64,000 nucleotides of DNA from Deinococcus carri (GCF_039545055.1 NZ_BAABRP010000002.1:18501-82500), one strand, 5' to 3'. Shown: positions 44,101 through 55,430, counted from the first letter of the stretch. Program-made: numbers and translations. The notes: a model not told the origin generated them from the sequence alone.

Positions 44101-44262
44101 TTAGCCAGAGGCCGTCTCGCTTTCGAGCTCCAGCGCACGCTCAGCGCTCATAGCAGCGCGGGTGCCTGCCCCAACGCTGGTGGCGAGCTGGCGGTAGACG
44201 TCATCGGACACGTCGCCCGCCGCAAACAGCAGGGGCACGCTGGTATAAATCTCGTCCGTCCA
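44101..44262 (-). pseudogene. C-terminal fragment of thioredoxin reductase
   Basis: Only the last FAD-binding part is left: [20 protein letters not shown], then [20 protein letters not shown], the GD(V/x)-containing motif of TrxB-type flavoproteins. There is no start codon or N-terminal Rossmann fold. Upstream it fuses, out of frame, to the truncated membrane protein at 44201-44419. Thioredoxin reductase-like genes occur in some ars operons, where they recycle the arsenate reductase system. Confidence 0.65.
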
Positions 44263-44419
44263 GTGGGAACAGGGGAACGCTGAGCAAGACGTAGGCAACG
44301 AACACGCGAGCGGCGGCAGGCCATGCACCCGTCACGAGGAAGGACACCAGGGCGACGAGCGGGACGAGGCCCAGAAGGCTGAGCAGCCGGAAACGGGATT
44401 CAGGTATCAGAACCTGCAT
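44201..44419 (-). pseudogene. truncated small membrane protein of the arsenic operon
   Basis: MQVLIPESRFRLLSLLGLVP and the next helices ([25 protein letters not shown]) are hydrophobic. After about residue 55 the frame runs through the thioredoxin reductase remnant in the wrong register ([19 protein letters not shown]) and stops. A deletion joining two genes explains both fragments. The start lies directly after the arsB stop (44421). Confidence 0.5.
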
Positions 44420-44420
44420 C

Positions 44421-45709
<1,289 letters not shown>

Positions 45710-45714
45710 CGGGC

Positions 45715-46176
45715 TTACTGCGCGTTCACAGCGGGGCTGTCTTCGTAACTGGCGGGCGCGGGCTGCCCGTCCTTGAGCGCCTGCACGAAGGCGTCGAACT
45801 GGTGCCCCAACTGGTCGCGCACCTCCCGCCAGCGGTCGAGGCTTCCCCCACTGGGGTCAACGAACGGGTAGTGCCGCCGGGTGGTCTTGCCGGGGTACAC
45901 CGGGCACGCCTCGGCAGCCGAGTCGCACACCGTCACCACGTAATCGAAGTTCTGAGGGTCGGGCACGTCGTAGAGCGTCTTGCTGGTGTGCCCTTCCAGG
46001 CTCAGGCCGATCTCCTGCATGACGGTCTTGGCATCGTCCTTCACGCGGGTGGCTTCTGTGCCAGCGGACTGCACGTCGAGGTCGAGGCCCAGGCGCTGTG
46101 TCGCAGCACGGGTGAGGGCTTCGGCCATCTGCGAGCGGGCGGAGTTGTGGGTACAGAGGATCAGGACACGGGTCAT
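45715..46176 (-). CDS. arsC: arsenate reductase, thioredoxin-coupled (low-MW phosphatase type)
   Basis: A 153-aa ArsC. The phosphatase loop is Cys8-x5-Arg14 ([13 protein letters not shown]). The relay cysteines are Cys84 and Cys91 in [16 protein letters not shown], and the general acid Asp107 lies in PFVDPSGG. It reduces arsenate to arsenite using thioredoxin. It starts 5 bp after the arsR 2 stop and ends 6 bp before arsB, so arsR-arsC-arsB form one operon. The enzyme looks intact. With arsB frameshifted it would produce arsenite without a dedicated pump from this locus. Confidence 0.95.
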   Translation of the reverse strand: MTRVLILCTHNSARSQMAEALTRAATQRLGLDLDVQSAGTEATRVKDDAKTVMQEIGLSLEGHTSKTLYDVPDPQNFDYVVTVCDSAAEACPVYPGKTTRRHYPFVDPSGGSLDRWREVRDQLGHQFDAFVQALKDGQPAPASYEDSPAVNAQ

Positions 46177-46180
46177 GCTT

Positions 46181-46501
<321 letters not shown>

Positions 46502-46551
46502 CCATCTATTCTATTGGATAGACCCCACGCCTTCCTTGAGGGCGGGGGTGT

Positions 46552-46620
46552 GCGGTACATTTTCCCCCCGCTTGTGAAATCGCTTCACTTTGCGCTCGGG
46601 AGCAGATTCCTTATACCACC
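46552..46620 (-). repeat. right copy of the 70-bp inverted repeat bounding the arsenic module
   Basis: This is the reverse complement of 42632-42701 with two substitutions and one indel. Outside both copies, at the same offset, stands CCGGGCG (42622-42628 and 46622-46628), which could be a 7-bp target duplication or a coincidence in GC-rich DNA. Confidence 0.85.
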
Positions 46621-46699
46621 CCCGGGCGTCCCGCTTCGTTGGGGTAGACGACCACAGGACTTTACGTCGTCCTGCTCACCTGTGCCGGACGCCCTGGGA

Positions 46700-47491
<792 letters not shown>

Positions 47492-47492
47492 G

Positions 47493-48284
47493 TCAGCCTC
47501 CCTGCACGGTCAGGCGGTCCAGGGCGCGGCGCCACAGCCGCCGCAGGACCACGAACAGCACCAGCACCCAGGCGAGCTGCACCAGCAGGCCCCGCAGGAT
47601 GTTCAGCTCTCCCAGGTACATGGCGACGGGCGTATACGTGATCGCCTGGAACGGCAGCCAGGCCAGGATCACCTGCGCCCAGCCCGGAAAGAACGTCAGC
47701 GGGATCAGCACGCCCCCCAGCAGGTCCACCATCGCGTTCTTGGCGCGCTGAATGCCGATGGTGTGCTCGGTGAACACGGCCGTCAGGCCGACGAGCAGGT
47801 TGAGCTGCGCGTACACCAGAAAGGCCAGCGGCGTTCCCAGCAGAAAGCCCAGGGTCGGGACGAGGCCCTGCGGGGGCTGCACCCGGTACACGCTGGCGAT
47901 CACCACCGCAGCGGGGAGCGTAAAGAGAAACGCCCTGACCAGCGCCTCCCCGGCGGCACTCGCCACCCGCGACCAGGGGTAGTCCACCGGGCGCAGCAAG
48001 GACAGGGCAATGTCGCCGCGCCGCACGTCCTCCGTCACCTCCCGGTCGAGCGTGTTGGTGTAGAGGGACCTGAGCACCCACGCAACCGCCACGTACGTCA
48101 GCGCTTCACGAATGTTGAGCCCGCCCACGCTTGCCTGCCCGGCGTAAATGGCGCGGTAGACCGCGGCGTACACGCTGACGTAGATGAAGTACGACAGAAC
48201 GCCGATCAGGAAGCGGGTGCGGTTGGCGATCAGATCGAAGAACCGCAGTCTCGCAAAGCCCCAGTACACGCCCCACTCAGGCAC
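47493..48284 (-). CDS. ABC-2 type transporter permease (DUF990-like), partner
   Basis: A 263-aa, six-helix permease. It opens VPEWGVYWGFARLRFFDLIA and has DREVTEDVRRGDIALSLLRP, the same motif as its partner. The GTG at 48284 is used because it overlaps the ATPase stop by 8 bp and starts the conserved part; longer upstream frames are antisense to the ATPase C-terminus. It is the middle gene of the three-gene exporter operon. Confidence 0.9.
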   Translation of the reverse strand: MPEWGVYWGFARLRFFDLIANRTRFLIGVLSYFIYVSVYAAVYRAIYAGQASVGGLNIREALTYVAVAWVLRSLYTNTLDREVTEDVRRGDIALSLLRPVDYPWSRVASAAGEALVRAFLFTLPAAVVIASVYRVQPPQGLVPTLGFLLGTPLAFLVYAQLNLLVGLTAVFTEHTIGIQRAKNAMVDLLGGVLIPLTFFPGWAQVILAWLPFQAITYTPVAMYLGELNILRGLLVQLAWVLVLFVVLRRLWRRALDRLTVQGG

Positions 48285-49284
48285 GTCGGCCCCGTTCGTA
48301 CAGTTCCCGCACCACGTCCTCGATGCTCGCCTCCCGCAGCTCAAGGTCCTCGGCAGGCACCGCGGCCAGCGTCCGCGCCACCAGATCGGGCGTGCGAACA
48401 CGTCGTCCGTCGTACACCGCGCTGTAGCGCCCCTTGCCCTCCTCGACCCAGGCCACGGCCAGCTCCCTGGTGGCGGCGTTCAGGGCTGCCAGGCTGCTCG
48501 GCGGAGCCACCACCGTCACCCGGTCGCCCCGGCCCAGGTCTGAGCGCAGTTCGCGGGTCGTGCCATCAAAGATCAGTTGCCCCGCGTCGATGACCATCAC
48601 CCGGTCGCTGATGGCTTCCACGTCTCCCAGGTCGTGGGTGGTGAGGAGCAGCGTCGTGCCGAGATCGCGGTTGATCTGCCGCAGGAAGGCTCGGATGCGC
48701 GCCTTGACGCTCACATCGAGGCCGATGGTGGGTTCATCGAGGAAGACCACCGGCGGGGCGTGCAGCAGGGCCGCCGCGAGGTCCGCCCGGACCCGTTGGC
48801 CCAGGGAGAGTTTGCGGGCGGGCGTGGTGAGCAGGCCCCCGAGGTCCAGCACCTCGTCGAACAGTTCCAGCCGTTCCTGGAAGACGGCTTCGGGTACCCC
48901 GTACACCCGTTGTAGCAGGCGCAGGGACTCGATCACGGCCAGGTCGAACCACAGGGTGGTGCGCTGGCCGAACACCACGCCGATGTGCCGCACGTACGCC
49001 TGCCGGTCCCGGTGCGGGTGGAAGTCCAGCACGCGCAGTTCCCCACCGCTGGGTTTGAGGATGCCCGCCAGCATCTTCACGGTCGTGGACTTCCCCGCGC
49101 CGTTCGGTCCCAGGTAGGCGACGCTCTCGCCCCGCTGGATGTCGAAGGTCACGTCCTGCACCGCCTGCACCGTGCGGTACTCGGGGTTCAGGAGGTCCTG
49201 GAACGCTCCCGTCAGCCCGGGGCGACGGATGGGGACGCGGTACGTGCGCTTCAGGTGACGGGCGTGGATGATGGGGTCGCTCAT
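48277..49284 (-). CDS. ABC transporter ATP-binding protein
   Basis: A 335-aa nucleotide-binding subunit. Walker A is LGPNGAGKSTTVK, the signature LSLGQRVRADLAAALL, Walker B VVFLDEPTIGLD and the H-loop LLLTTHDLGD. The C-terminal extension (RVTVVAPPSSLAALNAATRE onward) is typical of exporter ATPases of the NatA/viologen type. It is the first gene of the operon; no clear promoter motif was noted, but the gene begins 43 bp from the end of the next minus-strand transcription unit (MerR at 49328). Confidence 0.95.
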   Translation of the reverse strand: MSDPIIHARHLKRTYRVPIRRPGLTGAFQDLLNPEYRTVQAVQDVTFDIQRGESVAYLGPNGAGKSTTVKMLAGILKPSGGELRVLDFHPHRDRQAYVRHIGVVFGQRTTLWFDLAVIESLRLLQRVYGVPEAVFQERLELFDEVLDLGGLLTTPARKLSLGQRVRADLAAALLHAPPVVFLDEPTIGLDVSVKARIRAFLRQINRDLGTTLLLTTHDLGDVEAISDRVMVIDAGQLIFDGTTRELRSDLGRGDRVTVVAPPSSLAALNAATRELAVAWVEEGKGRYSAVYDGRRVRTPDLVARTLAAVPAEDLELREASIEDVVRELYERGRRA

Positions 49285-49327
49285 GCGGTGCCGAGCGACA
49301 GGCTAGACCCTCCAGTCCGCTGGAAGG

Positions 49328-49738
49328 TCAAGGGCGGACGTGACGCTCGATCAGGCCGCACACCTCGCCGGAGCAGTCCCCAGGGAGCCGTGCCGCTTCG
49401 CGCAGGGACAGCAGTTCCTCGCGGAAGGCCGTCAGGGCACGTAATTGCCGCTCCACATCCGCGAGTTTGTCGTCCACCAGCTGCGCCACGTGCGTGCAGG
49501 GCTGATCGCCGCGCTCACGGATCTCCAGGATGCCCTTGATCTCGTCCAGCGTGAGCCCGACAGCCTTGGCCTGGGTGATGAAGCGCAGGCGCACGCGGTC
49601 CTGGTCATCGTAGTGGCGGTATCCGCCGGGGGTGCGCGGTGCGGGTGGCAGCAGGCCGATGTCCTCGTAGTAGCGCAGGGTCCTGGGGTTGAGGTGGAAC
49701 TCGGCGGCGAGTTCGCCGATGCGAACGGGGGTGGTCAC
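49328..49738 (-). CDS. MerR-family heavy-metal-responsive regulator
   Basis: A 136-aa MerR protein: IGELAAEFHLNPRTLRYYED, then IGLLPPAPRTPGGYRHYDDQ, a long coiled-coil helix and a metal loop. Cys81 (DQPCTHVAQL), Cys122 and Cys127 (GDCSGEVCG) resemble the ligands of ZntR/MerR/PbrR-type sensors. CueR-type Cu(I) sensors have Ser rather than Cys at the first position, so a divalent metal (Zn, Cd, Pb, Hg) is more likely. GTG 49738 follows AAGGAGG by 5 nt. A dyad GAAC-N6-GTTC lies at 49863-49876 and another TACC-N3-GGTA-like one near 49830. Its target is unclear. Confidence 0.88.
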   Translation of the reverse strand: MTTPVRIGELAAEFHLNPRTLRYYEDIGLLPPAPRTPGGYRHYDDQDRVRLRFITQAKAVGLTLDEIKGILEIRERGDQPCTHVAQLVDDKLADVERQLRALTAFREELLSLREAARLPGDCSGEVCGLIERHVRP

Positions 49739-49914
49739 GTGGCCCTCCTTGGGCGGTTCCTCTCGATGACCGCTGCGTGTTTGGATTTCCGGGTTAAGGG
49801 CAGGCCGAGTTTGGTGAATGGACCGATACCTTCGGGTAGGTCCTGGCTCGGTGGACAGCCCGGAACTGTACGGTTCAATGGGACCAGCGCGTTCCCTGAC
49901 ATCCCGCCCCCAGC

Positions 49915-50766
49915 TCAGAGCAACCAGTAGACGAAGGTGTCGTATAGCCCGGCGAGGAGGACCACAGCGCCGGCGAGGGGCGTGGCCAGCCGGTGGACGC
50001 GCCGCAGTCCACCCAGGTACGCCCGCCGCTCGCTGGCACCCCCGGCAGGCAGGAACGCCACCAGGAGCAGCAGGGGGAGCATCATGCCCAGCACGAACGC
50101 GACGGGGTACAGCGCTCCGAGTGGCGCGGTGATGGCCAGGGGGAGGGTCAGACCGAAGTAGAGCAGGAAGAGGGTCGGGCAGAACGCGAAACTGAAGGCC
50201 AGACCCAGGGCGAACGCGCCGAGGGTTCCCCGCCCCACGCGCGCGCGTTCCTCCATCCGTTCGGCGAGCCGCGTCCCGACGGTGAAGCGCGGGCGGATCA
50301 CACCGACCATCACCAGGCCCACGAGGAACATCAGAGGTCCCAGCACCCGGCGGACACCCGTGAAGAAGTCGCCTGGGGCCATCATGGTGCCGCCAAAGGC
50401 GTACACAGCCACGGCACCCAGCGCGAGGTACACCAGCACGCGCGCAACCACGAAGGCCAGGCTGCGCGGCCACGCTCCACCGGCGTGGCCGTCCCGCGCG
50501 ACGTACGCGAGGGCCGCTGCGCCGGTGGAGAGCTGGCAAGGGGCGGTGGCGGCCAACAGCCCCAGCAGGAACGGCGTGAACAGCGAAACGCCTGTCTGGG
50601 AACGCAGGGTGGTGACGGGTCCAGCCAGGGCGGCGTTCAGGGAGCCGCTCAACCGGTACAGGTTCAGGGCCACCTCCCGAAGGACCGGGGAGACGGTCGG
50701 CCACGCGAGGATGAGCGCCGCCAGCACGATGCCCACCGTGATGAGCAACCACCGCCGTGTCCTCAC
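49915..50766 (-). CDS. CcdA/DsbD-type membrane thiol transporter
   Basis: A 283-aa protein with about seven helices and the two intramembrane Cys of the CcdA/DsbD (DsbD_2) family: ATAPCQLSTGAAALAYV and SFAFCPTLFLLYFGLT. It moves reducing equivalents across the membrane to external thioredoxins such as the TlpA proteins in this window. The GTG start overlaps the stop of the YCF48-like gene by 4 bp. The preceding gene and the DUF2933 gene share its transcript, which begins at copper-type promoter P2. A role in keeping external copper-binding thiols reduced is inferred. Confidence 0.83.
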   Translation of the reverse strand: MRTRRWLLITVGIVLAALILAWPTVSPVLREVALNLYRLSGSLNAALAGPVTTLRSQTGVSLFTPFLLGLLAATAPCQLSTGAAALAYVARDGHAGGAWPRSLAFVVARVLVYLALGAVAVYAFGGTMMAPGDFFTGVRRVLGPLMFLVGLVMVGVIRPRFTVGTRLAERMEERARVGRGTLGAFALGLAFSFAFCPTLFLLYFGLTLPLAITAPLGALYPVAFVLGMMLPLLLLVAFLPAGGASERRAYLGGLRRVHRLATPLAGAVVLLAGLYDTFVYWLL

Positions 50767-51641
50767 TTGCTCCAAGTCTTCCCTCCGTCCACCGAGCGGT
50801 ACACCGTGCCGCTCTCGCCAGCCGCGTACAGCTTCGTTTCGTCCCCCGGGTCCGCCGTGACCAGCAGCGCGCCTTCCGGGAGGTTCAGGTTCGTCCAGCT
50901 CGCCCCCTTGTCCTCCGAGCGCGCCACGCCGGTTGGACCAGCGATGTAGACGTTGCCGCTCACCGGATGAACGTCCAGGCCGGAACCGGCCGCCGACGGC
51001 GCCTCCCCGGCGCGTTGCCAGGTCGTGCCGTTGTCCGAGACGATCAGCCCAGCATCCATGGTGAGGGCATAGAGGCGTGGGAAGTCTCCCGGGCCCACCG
51101 CAAGGGCCATCGCCCCCGCAGTCGCCGGAGACACAAAGCGCCAATCCTGGCCATTCTCCGTACGGTACAGGCCCTGCCCGGCGAGATTGGCATACCACAC
51201 GGTCGGGTGGTCGGGGAGGGCCACGAAGCCGTGGATGTCGGTACCCGGCAGGTTCCCAAAGGACTGGTCCTGCCAGGTCTGCCCCCCGTCACGGCTGACC
51301 TTCAGGACGTCGTGTCCGGCCATCACGACCGTCCCCGGGGTGCGCGCGGACGAGGCCAGCGCCATGGCGTCTCCCGCGCCATCGGAGTTGCCCCAGGTTC
51401 TCCCCCCATCGGAACTCACCGAGACGCCTGCATGCTGCCCGTACAGCAGGCGGCCATCCGGGAGCATCCGCAACGCGTGGAAGTCCCCGGTCAGACGCTG
51501 CGCGGCCTCCACGTCGTTCCCCTGCGTCTGCCACCACCACATGCCACCCAGCACGGCGGCGGTCAGCAGGGCAGCCGGCAGCAGCACACGGCGGCGCCAG
51601 GAGGTGGGCGCAACGGTCGTTGTCCGTGCCTTGGTCGCCAT
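50763..51641 (-). CDS. membrane-anchored YCF48/BNR-like beta-propeller
   Basis: A 292-aa protein with one N-terminal anchor (VLLPAALLTAAVLGGMWWW) and an external beta-propeller. The repeats carry Asp-box-like turns: SVSSDGGRTWGNSDG, KVSRDGGQTWQDQSF, YRTENGQDWRF, IVSDNGTTWQRA, RSEDKGASWTNL and YRSVDGGKTWSK. YCF48/Hcf136-type and sortilin-like propellers act as assembly factors. AGGAAG stands 5 nt before ATG 51641. It lies 1 bp after the DUF2933 gene and overlaps the CcdA-like gene by 4 bp. Because the transcript has a copper-type promoter, an assembly role for a copper protein is possible. Confidence 0.8.
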   Translation of the reverse strand: MATKARTTTVAPTSWRRRVLLPAALLTAAVLGGMWWWQTQGNDVEAAQRLTGDFHALRMLPDGRLLYGQHAGVSVSSDGGRTWGNSDGAGDAMALASSARTPGTVVMAGHDVLKVSRDGGQTWQDQSFGNLPGTDIHGFVALPDHPTVWYANLAGQGLYRTENGQDWRFVSPATAGAMALAVGPGDFPRLYALTMDAGLIVSDNGTTWQRAGEAPSAAGSGLDVHPVSGNVYIAGPTGVARSEDKGASWTNLNLPEGALLVTADPGDETKLYAAGESGTVYRSVDGGKTWSK

Positions 51642-51642
51642 G

Positions 51643-51903
51643 TCACTTCCTGATGGCCGCAGCCTGAACAGGGACGGGCGCTGGGGCAAGCTCGGGCTGC
51701 GGGGTGGGTTCAGGCTTCACGGCGTGGTGCCCGTGGGGCATGAAGCGCATCATCAGCAGCATCGAGAGCGGGCACGCGGCCGCCAGCAGGAAGGGCAGCG
51801 CGGCGGCGAACGCGCCCGGGGACACGGCGAAGTACAGGCCCACGGCAATGACAGCGAGGCCGACGAACACCTTCCAGTTCAGGCATATCCCGAAGAGTTT
51901 CAT
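51643..51903 (-). CDS. DUF2933-like small membrane protein (86 aa)
   Basis: A short protein with two helices (VFVGLAVIAVGLYFAV and AALPFLLAAACPLSMLLMM) followed by RFMPHGHHAVKP and a Pro-rich tail. The hydrophobic hairpin ending in CPLxMLLMM and a His-rich motif are typical of DUF2933 proteins, which often lie in copper islands. ATG 51903 is favoured because TACTGT lies 7 nt upstream; GGAGGCC in that gap could also serve as a Shine-Dalgarno sequence. It is the first gene of the operon DUF2933, YCF48-like, CcdA-like and is divergent from copA. Confidence 0.78.
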   Translation of the reverse strand: MKLFGICLNWKVFVGLAVIAVGLYFAVSPGAFAAALPFLLAAACPLSMLLMMRFMPHGHHAVKPEPTPQPELAPAPVPVQAAAIRK

Positions 51904-51910
51904 GGCCTCC

Positions 51911-51943
51911 ACAGTAGGGGGCGTCTGTTCAACTTCAATAAAG
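51911..51943 (-). promoter_or_regulatory. copper-type promoter P2 (DUF2933 operon)
   Basis: On the minus strand CTTTATTGAAGTTGAACAG (51925-51943) contains -35 TTGAAG (51933-51938). A 16-bp spacer leads to -10 TACTGT (51911-51916), 7 nt before ATG 51903. It is divergent from P3, with 70 bp between the two elements. Confidence 0.78.
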
Positions 51944-52013
51944 CCCCAGGGACTGCCGCGGCGCCTGGGGCAGAGCCTCGATGGCCAGGGTGAAGCAAAA
52001 CATAACGGCTCAT

Positions 52014-52045
52014 TTTATTGAAGCTGAACACGTCGCCTTTACGGT
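52014..52045 (+). promoter_or_regulatory. copper-type promoter P3 (copA operon)
   Basis: TTTATTGAAGCTGAACAC starts at 52014; -35 TTGAAG (52018-52023), a 16-bp spacer and -10 TACGGT (52040-52045) follow. The copA ATG is 43 bp downstream and is preceded by a GAGGAGG Shine-Dalgarno sequence. Confidence 0.8.
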
Positions 52046-52087
52046 AGCGGGGATGCCAGGGGTGCCCTGACGAGGAGGAGCGAGATC

Positions 52088-54592
52088 ATGACGACGCGGG
52101 ATCAGCGCATGGAGAAGGCGGAACTGCCGCTGGAGGGGCTGTCCTGCGCGAGCTGCGTGCGAACGGTCGAGAAGCAGCTCGCGCGCACGGACGGCGTGAA
52201 GCGCGCGGAGGTGAACCTGCCCCTGGAAAAGGCGTACGTGGAGTATGACCCGGGACAGGTGGACCTCGCGCAGCTCAAGCGCGCCGTGGAGGGCGGCGGG
52301 TACGGCGTCCGCACGGGTGAAACCACGCTGGACGTGGTGGGCGTGGAACCGTTCGTGGATGCCAGAGACCTGGCAGGGGCACTGTCGAAGGTCAACGGGG
52401 TCGTGCGTGCGGAGGTGGATCTGGGTGCCCGTCAGGTCCGTGTGCAGCATCTGAGTGGAACTGACCTCGCGGACCTCGTCGCAGCGGCGGACGCGGCGGG
52501 ACTGCGGCTGGCCGCCCCGGACGTGCCGGCCTCGGGGCTGGACCCGCAGGAGGAGGCGCGCGCCCACGAGTACCGGACGCTGATGCGCAAGTTCTGGTTC
52601 GCGGTGATCGTCGGTGTGCCCGTCCTCGTCACGATGTTCATGGAGCTGAACCCGGCCTTTGGGGAAGCGCTGATGCCGTATCAGCGTGCCATCGGCCTGG
52701 CTGCGGCGATCCTGACCCTGCCGGTGCTGGCGTGGTCTGGCGGGCAGTTCTTCTCCGGCGCGTGGAACAACTTCCGCAACCACAACGCGAACATGGACAC
52801 CCTGGTCGCCCTGGGCACCGGGGCAGCCTGGCTGTACTCCACGGCGGCCGTGCTCGCTCCCCGGTTCTTCCCAGCAGGGACTGCGGGGATGTTCTTTGAC
52901 GTGGCGGTGATCGTGATCGCCCTGATCGTCCTGGGGCAGGCGCTGGAGGTGCGCGCCAAGGCCCGGTCAGGTGCGGCGATCCGCAAGCTGCTGGAGTTGC
53001 AGGCGAAAACCGCGCGGGTCGTGCGGGACGGCCAGGAGCTGGAGGTGCCGGTTGAGCAAGTTGTCGTCGGCGACCTGGTGCGGGTGCGGCCCGGCGAGAA
53101 GGTGCCCGTGGACGGCGTGATCGTGGACGGGCAGAGTGCCCTGGACGAGAGTGTCGTGACAGGCGAGAGCGTGCCCGTCGACAAGCGCCCGGGAGATAAC
53201 GTGATCGGGTCCAGCCTGAACACGACCGGCGCGTTCACCTTCCGCACGACGAAAGTGGGCAAGGACACTGCTCTCGCGCAGATCGTGCGGCTGGTGCAGC
53301 AGGCGCAGGGCAGCAAGGCCCCCATCGCGCGCCTCGCGGACGTCATCAGCTCGTACTTCGTGCCCACGGTGATGATCATCGCGGTCCTCACGTTCCTCGC
53401 GTGGTTCAACTTCGGCCCCGCACCCGCCCTGAACTTCGCGGTCGTGACGGCCGTGACGGTGCTGGTTATCGCCTGCCCCTGTGCGCTGGGTCTCGCCACA
53501 CCGATGGGCCTGATGGTCGGCATCGGCAAGGCCGCCGAGTACGGCGTGCTGATCCGGAACGGGGAGGCGCTGGAGACGGCCGCGCGGCTGGACGTCGTGG
53601 TGCTCGACAAGACGGGCACCATCACGCAGGGGAAGCCGGAGGTGACGGAGGTGCGGCCCCTCGGGCACTTCGGTGTGGCGGAACTGCTGATGCTGGCCGG
53701 AGTGGCCGACCGGCGCAGCGAGCACCCGCTGGCGGCGGCGATCGTCCGCGGCGCGCAGGCGCGGAGCATCGACCTCGGTGAACCGGAAGCGTTCGAAGCC
53801 GTGCCGGGTCATGGGGTGGAAGCAACCGTCGCGGGGCGGCGGGTCCTGGTGGGCAACGCAAAGCTGATGCGCCGCGCGGGCGTGGCAGGGCAGGCCTTCG
53901 GGGAGCTGGCCGAGCAACTGGCCGATCAGGGCAAAACCCCGATGTTCGTGGCGGTAGACGGCCAGCCGGCGGGGGTGATCGCCGTGGCGGACACCTTGAA
54001 GCCGGACTCGGTGGAGGCCATCCGGGCACTGCGGGCGTTAGGGCTGGACGTCGTGATGATGACCGGTGACAACGAACGCACCGCGCGGGCCATCGCGGGG
54101 CAGGCGGGCATCACCCAGGTGCTGGCGGACGTGCTCCCGGAGGACAAGGCACGGCATGTGGTGCAGTTCCAGCAGGAAAACGCCCCTGGCCAGGCGCGGG
54201 GTGGACGCGGGGCGCGGCTGGTCGGCATGGTGGGGGACGGCATCAACGACGCGCCGGCCCTCGCCCAGGCGGACGTGGGCTTCGCGATTGGCACCGGCAC
54301 AGACGTCGCGATCGAGGCGGCGGACGTGACGCTGGTGGGTGGCAGCCTGCGGGGCGTGGTGACGGCGGTGGAACTCTCCCGCGCGACCCTGCGGAACATC
54401 AAGCAGAACCTGTTCTGGGCGTTCGCGTACAACGTCGTGGGCGTGCCCATCGCGGCGGGGGTGCTGTACCCCTTCCTCGGGGTGCTGCTCTCGCCGATTC
54501 TCGCCGGTGCGGCGATGGCGTTTTCCAGCGTCAGCGTCGTCACGAACGCGAACCGGCTGCGGTTCTTCCGCCCCCGGGAGGTGAGGGCATGA
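52088..54592 (+). CDS. copA: Cu(I)-translocating P1B-type ATPase
   Basis: An 834-aa CopA. The first metal-binding domain has Cys20-Ala-Ser-Cys23 ([14 protein letters not shown]). A second HMA-like fold (about 75-140) has lost its Cys-x-x-Cys. The transmembrane metal site is Cys463-Pro-Cys465 ([12 protein letters not shown]), the phosphorylated Asp507 is in [11 protein letters not shown], the HP motif is SEHPLAAAI, and the hinge is [20 protein letters not shown]. The Cys-Pro-Cys type identifies a Cu(I)/Ag(I) exporter. Promoter P3 has the shared copper-type element. Its stop overlaps the cupredoxin gene by 4 bp, so the two are coupled. Confidence 0.96.
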   Translation: MTTRDQRMEKAELPLEGLSCASCVRTVEKQLARTDGVKRAEVNLPLEKAYVEYDPGQVDLAQLKRAVEGGGYGVRTGETTLDVVGVEPFVDARDLAGALSKVNGVVRAEVDLGARQVRVQHLSGTDLADLVAAADAAGLRLAAPDVPASGLDPQEEARAHEYRTLMRKFWFAVIVGVPVLVTMFMELNPAFGEALMPYQRAIGLAAAILTLPVLAWSGGQFFSGAWNNFRNHNANMDTLVALGTGAAWLYSTAAVLAPRFFPAGTAGMFFDVAVIVIALIVLGQALEVRAKARSGAAIRKLLELQAKTARVVRDGQELEVPVEQVVVGDLVRVRPGEKVPVDGVIVDGQSALDESVVTGESVPVDKRPGDNVIGSSLNTTGAFTFRTTKVGKDTALAQIVRLVQQAQGSKAPIARLADVISSYFVPTVMIIAVLTFLAWFNFGPAPALNFAVVTAVTVLVIACPCALGLATPMGLMVGIGKAAEYGVLIRNGEALETAARLDVVVLDKTGTITQGKPEVTEVRPLGHFGVAELLMLAGVADRRSEHPLAAAIVRGAQARSIDLGEPEAFEAVPGHGVEATVAGRRVLVGNAKLMRRAGVAGQAFGELAEQLADQGKTPMFVAVDGQPAGVIAVADTLKPDSVEAIRALRALGLDVVMMTGDNERTARAIAGQAGITQVLADVLPEDKARHVVQFQQENAPGQARGGRGARLVGMVGDGINDAPALAQADVGFAIGTGTDVAIEAADVTLVGGSLRGVVTAVELSRATLRNIKQNLFWAFAYNVVGVPIAAGVLYPFLGVLLSPILAGAAMAFSSVSVVTNANRLRFFRPREVRA

Positions 54593-54966
54593 GCACGGCG
54601 CAGTGGATCGTCACACTGGTGGGCCTCGGGTTGATCACGTGGATCGTCTGGTACTTCTGGCTGTACCGGCGGGAAAGCGTGCAGGCGCACGCGAAGGAGG
54701 GTGGCATGCAGGAAGTTGACGTGACGGTGAAGGGCGGGTACCAGCCCGCCGTGATCGAGGTGCAGGCCAGGCAGCCCGTCCGGCTGAACTTCACCCGGCG
54801 GGAGGCCAGCACCTGCGGGGAGGAAGTCGTCCTGCCCGCCTTCGGGCAGCGGGCGCACCTCCCGGAGAACCAGACGGTGCCGCTGGAGGTGACGCCCGCG
54901 CAGCCCGGCGAGTACGAGTTCACCTGCGGGATGAACATGTACCGGGGCAAGATCATCGCCCGCTGA
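54589..54966 (+). CDS. membrane-anchored cupredoxin-like protein
   Basis: A 125-aa protein with one N-terminal helix ([20 protein letters not shown]) and an external cupredoxin domain. The domain has [34 protein letters not shown] and [12 protein letters not shown], with Cys and Met as likely copper ligands. This arrangement resembles the cupredoxin_1 proteins that follow copA in several copper operons and may accept exported Cu(I). The ATG overlaps the copA stop by 4 bp. No other domain is present. Confidence 0.88.
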   Translation: MSTAQWIVTLVGLGLITWIVWYFWLYRRESVQAHAKEGGMQEVDVTVKGGYQPAVIEVQARQPVRLNFTRREASTCGEEVVLPAFGQRAHLPENQTVPLEVTPAQPGEYEFTCGMNMYRGKIIAR

Positions 54967-55046
54967 GGGGGAAGACATGACGTAGAAACGCCGCTCACCC
55001 GCCCGTACACCCCCGACCGAAACCCTCAACACCACCGGAGGATCAC

Positions 55047-55412
55047 ATGACGAACGCGCAACAGACGGGAACGAACGGCACGCCCTCAATGATGCAGGAC
55101 TGCATTCAGGCCTGCTCCGACTGCCACGACGTATGTTTGCAGACGATCAACTACTGCCTTCAGCAGGGCGGACACCACGCGGAAGCCGCCCATATCCGCC
55201 TGCTGATGGACTGCGCGATGATCTGCCACACCAGCGAGGACTTCATGCTGCGCGGCTCGGAACTGCACGCCCGGGTGTGCGGGGTGTGCGCGGAGGTGTG
55301 TCAGCGCTGCGCGGAGAGCTGCGAGGCGATGGGCGACGACCCGCAGATGCGGACGTGTGCGGACACCTGTCGCCGCTGCGCGGACTCCTGCCGACAGATG
55401 GCGCAAGCCTGA
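55047..55412 (+). CDS. Csp-like four-helix-bundle copper storage protein (DUF326)
   Basis: A 121-aa protein with 16 cysteines spaced along four helices: MMQDCIQACSDCHDVC, TINYCLQQGG, LLMDCAMICHTSEDF, ARVCGVCAEVCQRCAESC and TCADTCRRCADSCRQ. DUF326/Csp proteins store many Cu(I) ions inside such a bundle. There is no signal peptide, so it is a cytosolic (Csp3-like) form. GGAGG precedes the ATG. It lies 80 bp after the cupredoxin gene, probably in the same transcript from P3. A terminator at 55431-55456 follows. Confidence 0.92.
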   Translation: MTNAQQTGTNGTPSMMQDCIQACSDCHDVCLQTINYCLQQGGHHAEAAHIRLLMDCAMICHTSEDFMLRGSELHARVCGVCAEVCQRCAESCEAMGDDPQMRTCADTCRRCADSCRQMAQA

Positions 55413-55430
55413 GACCAAGCCGAACACGCC

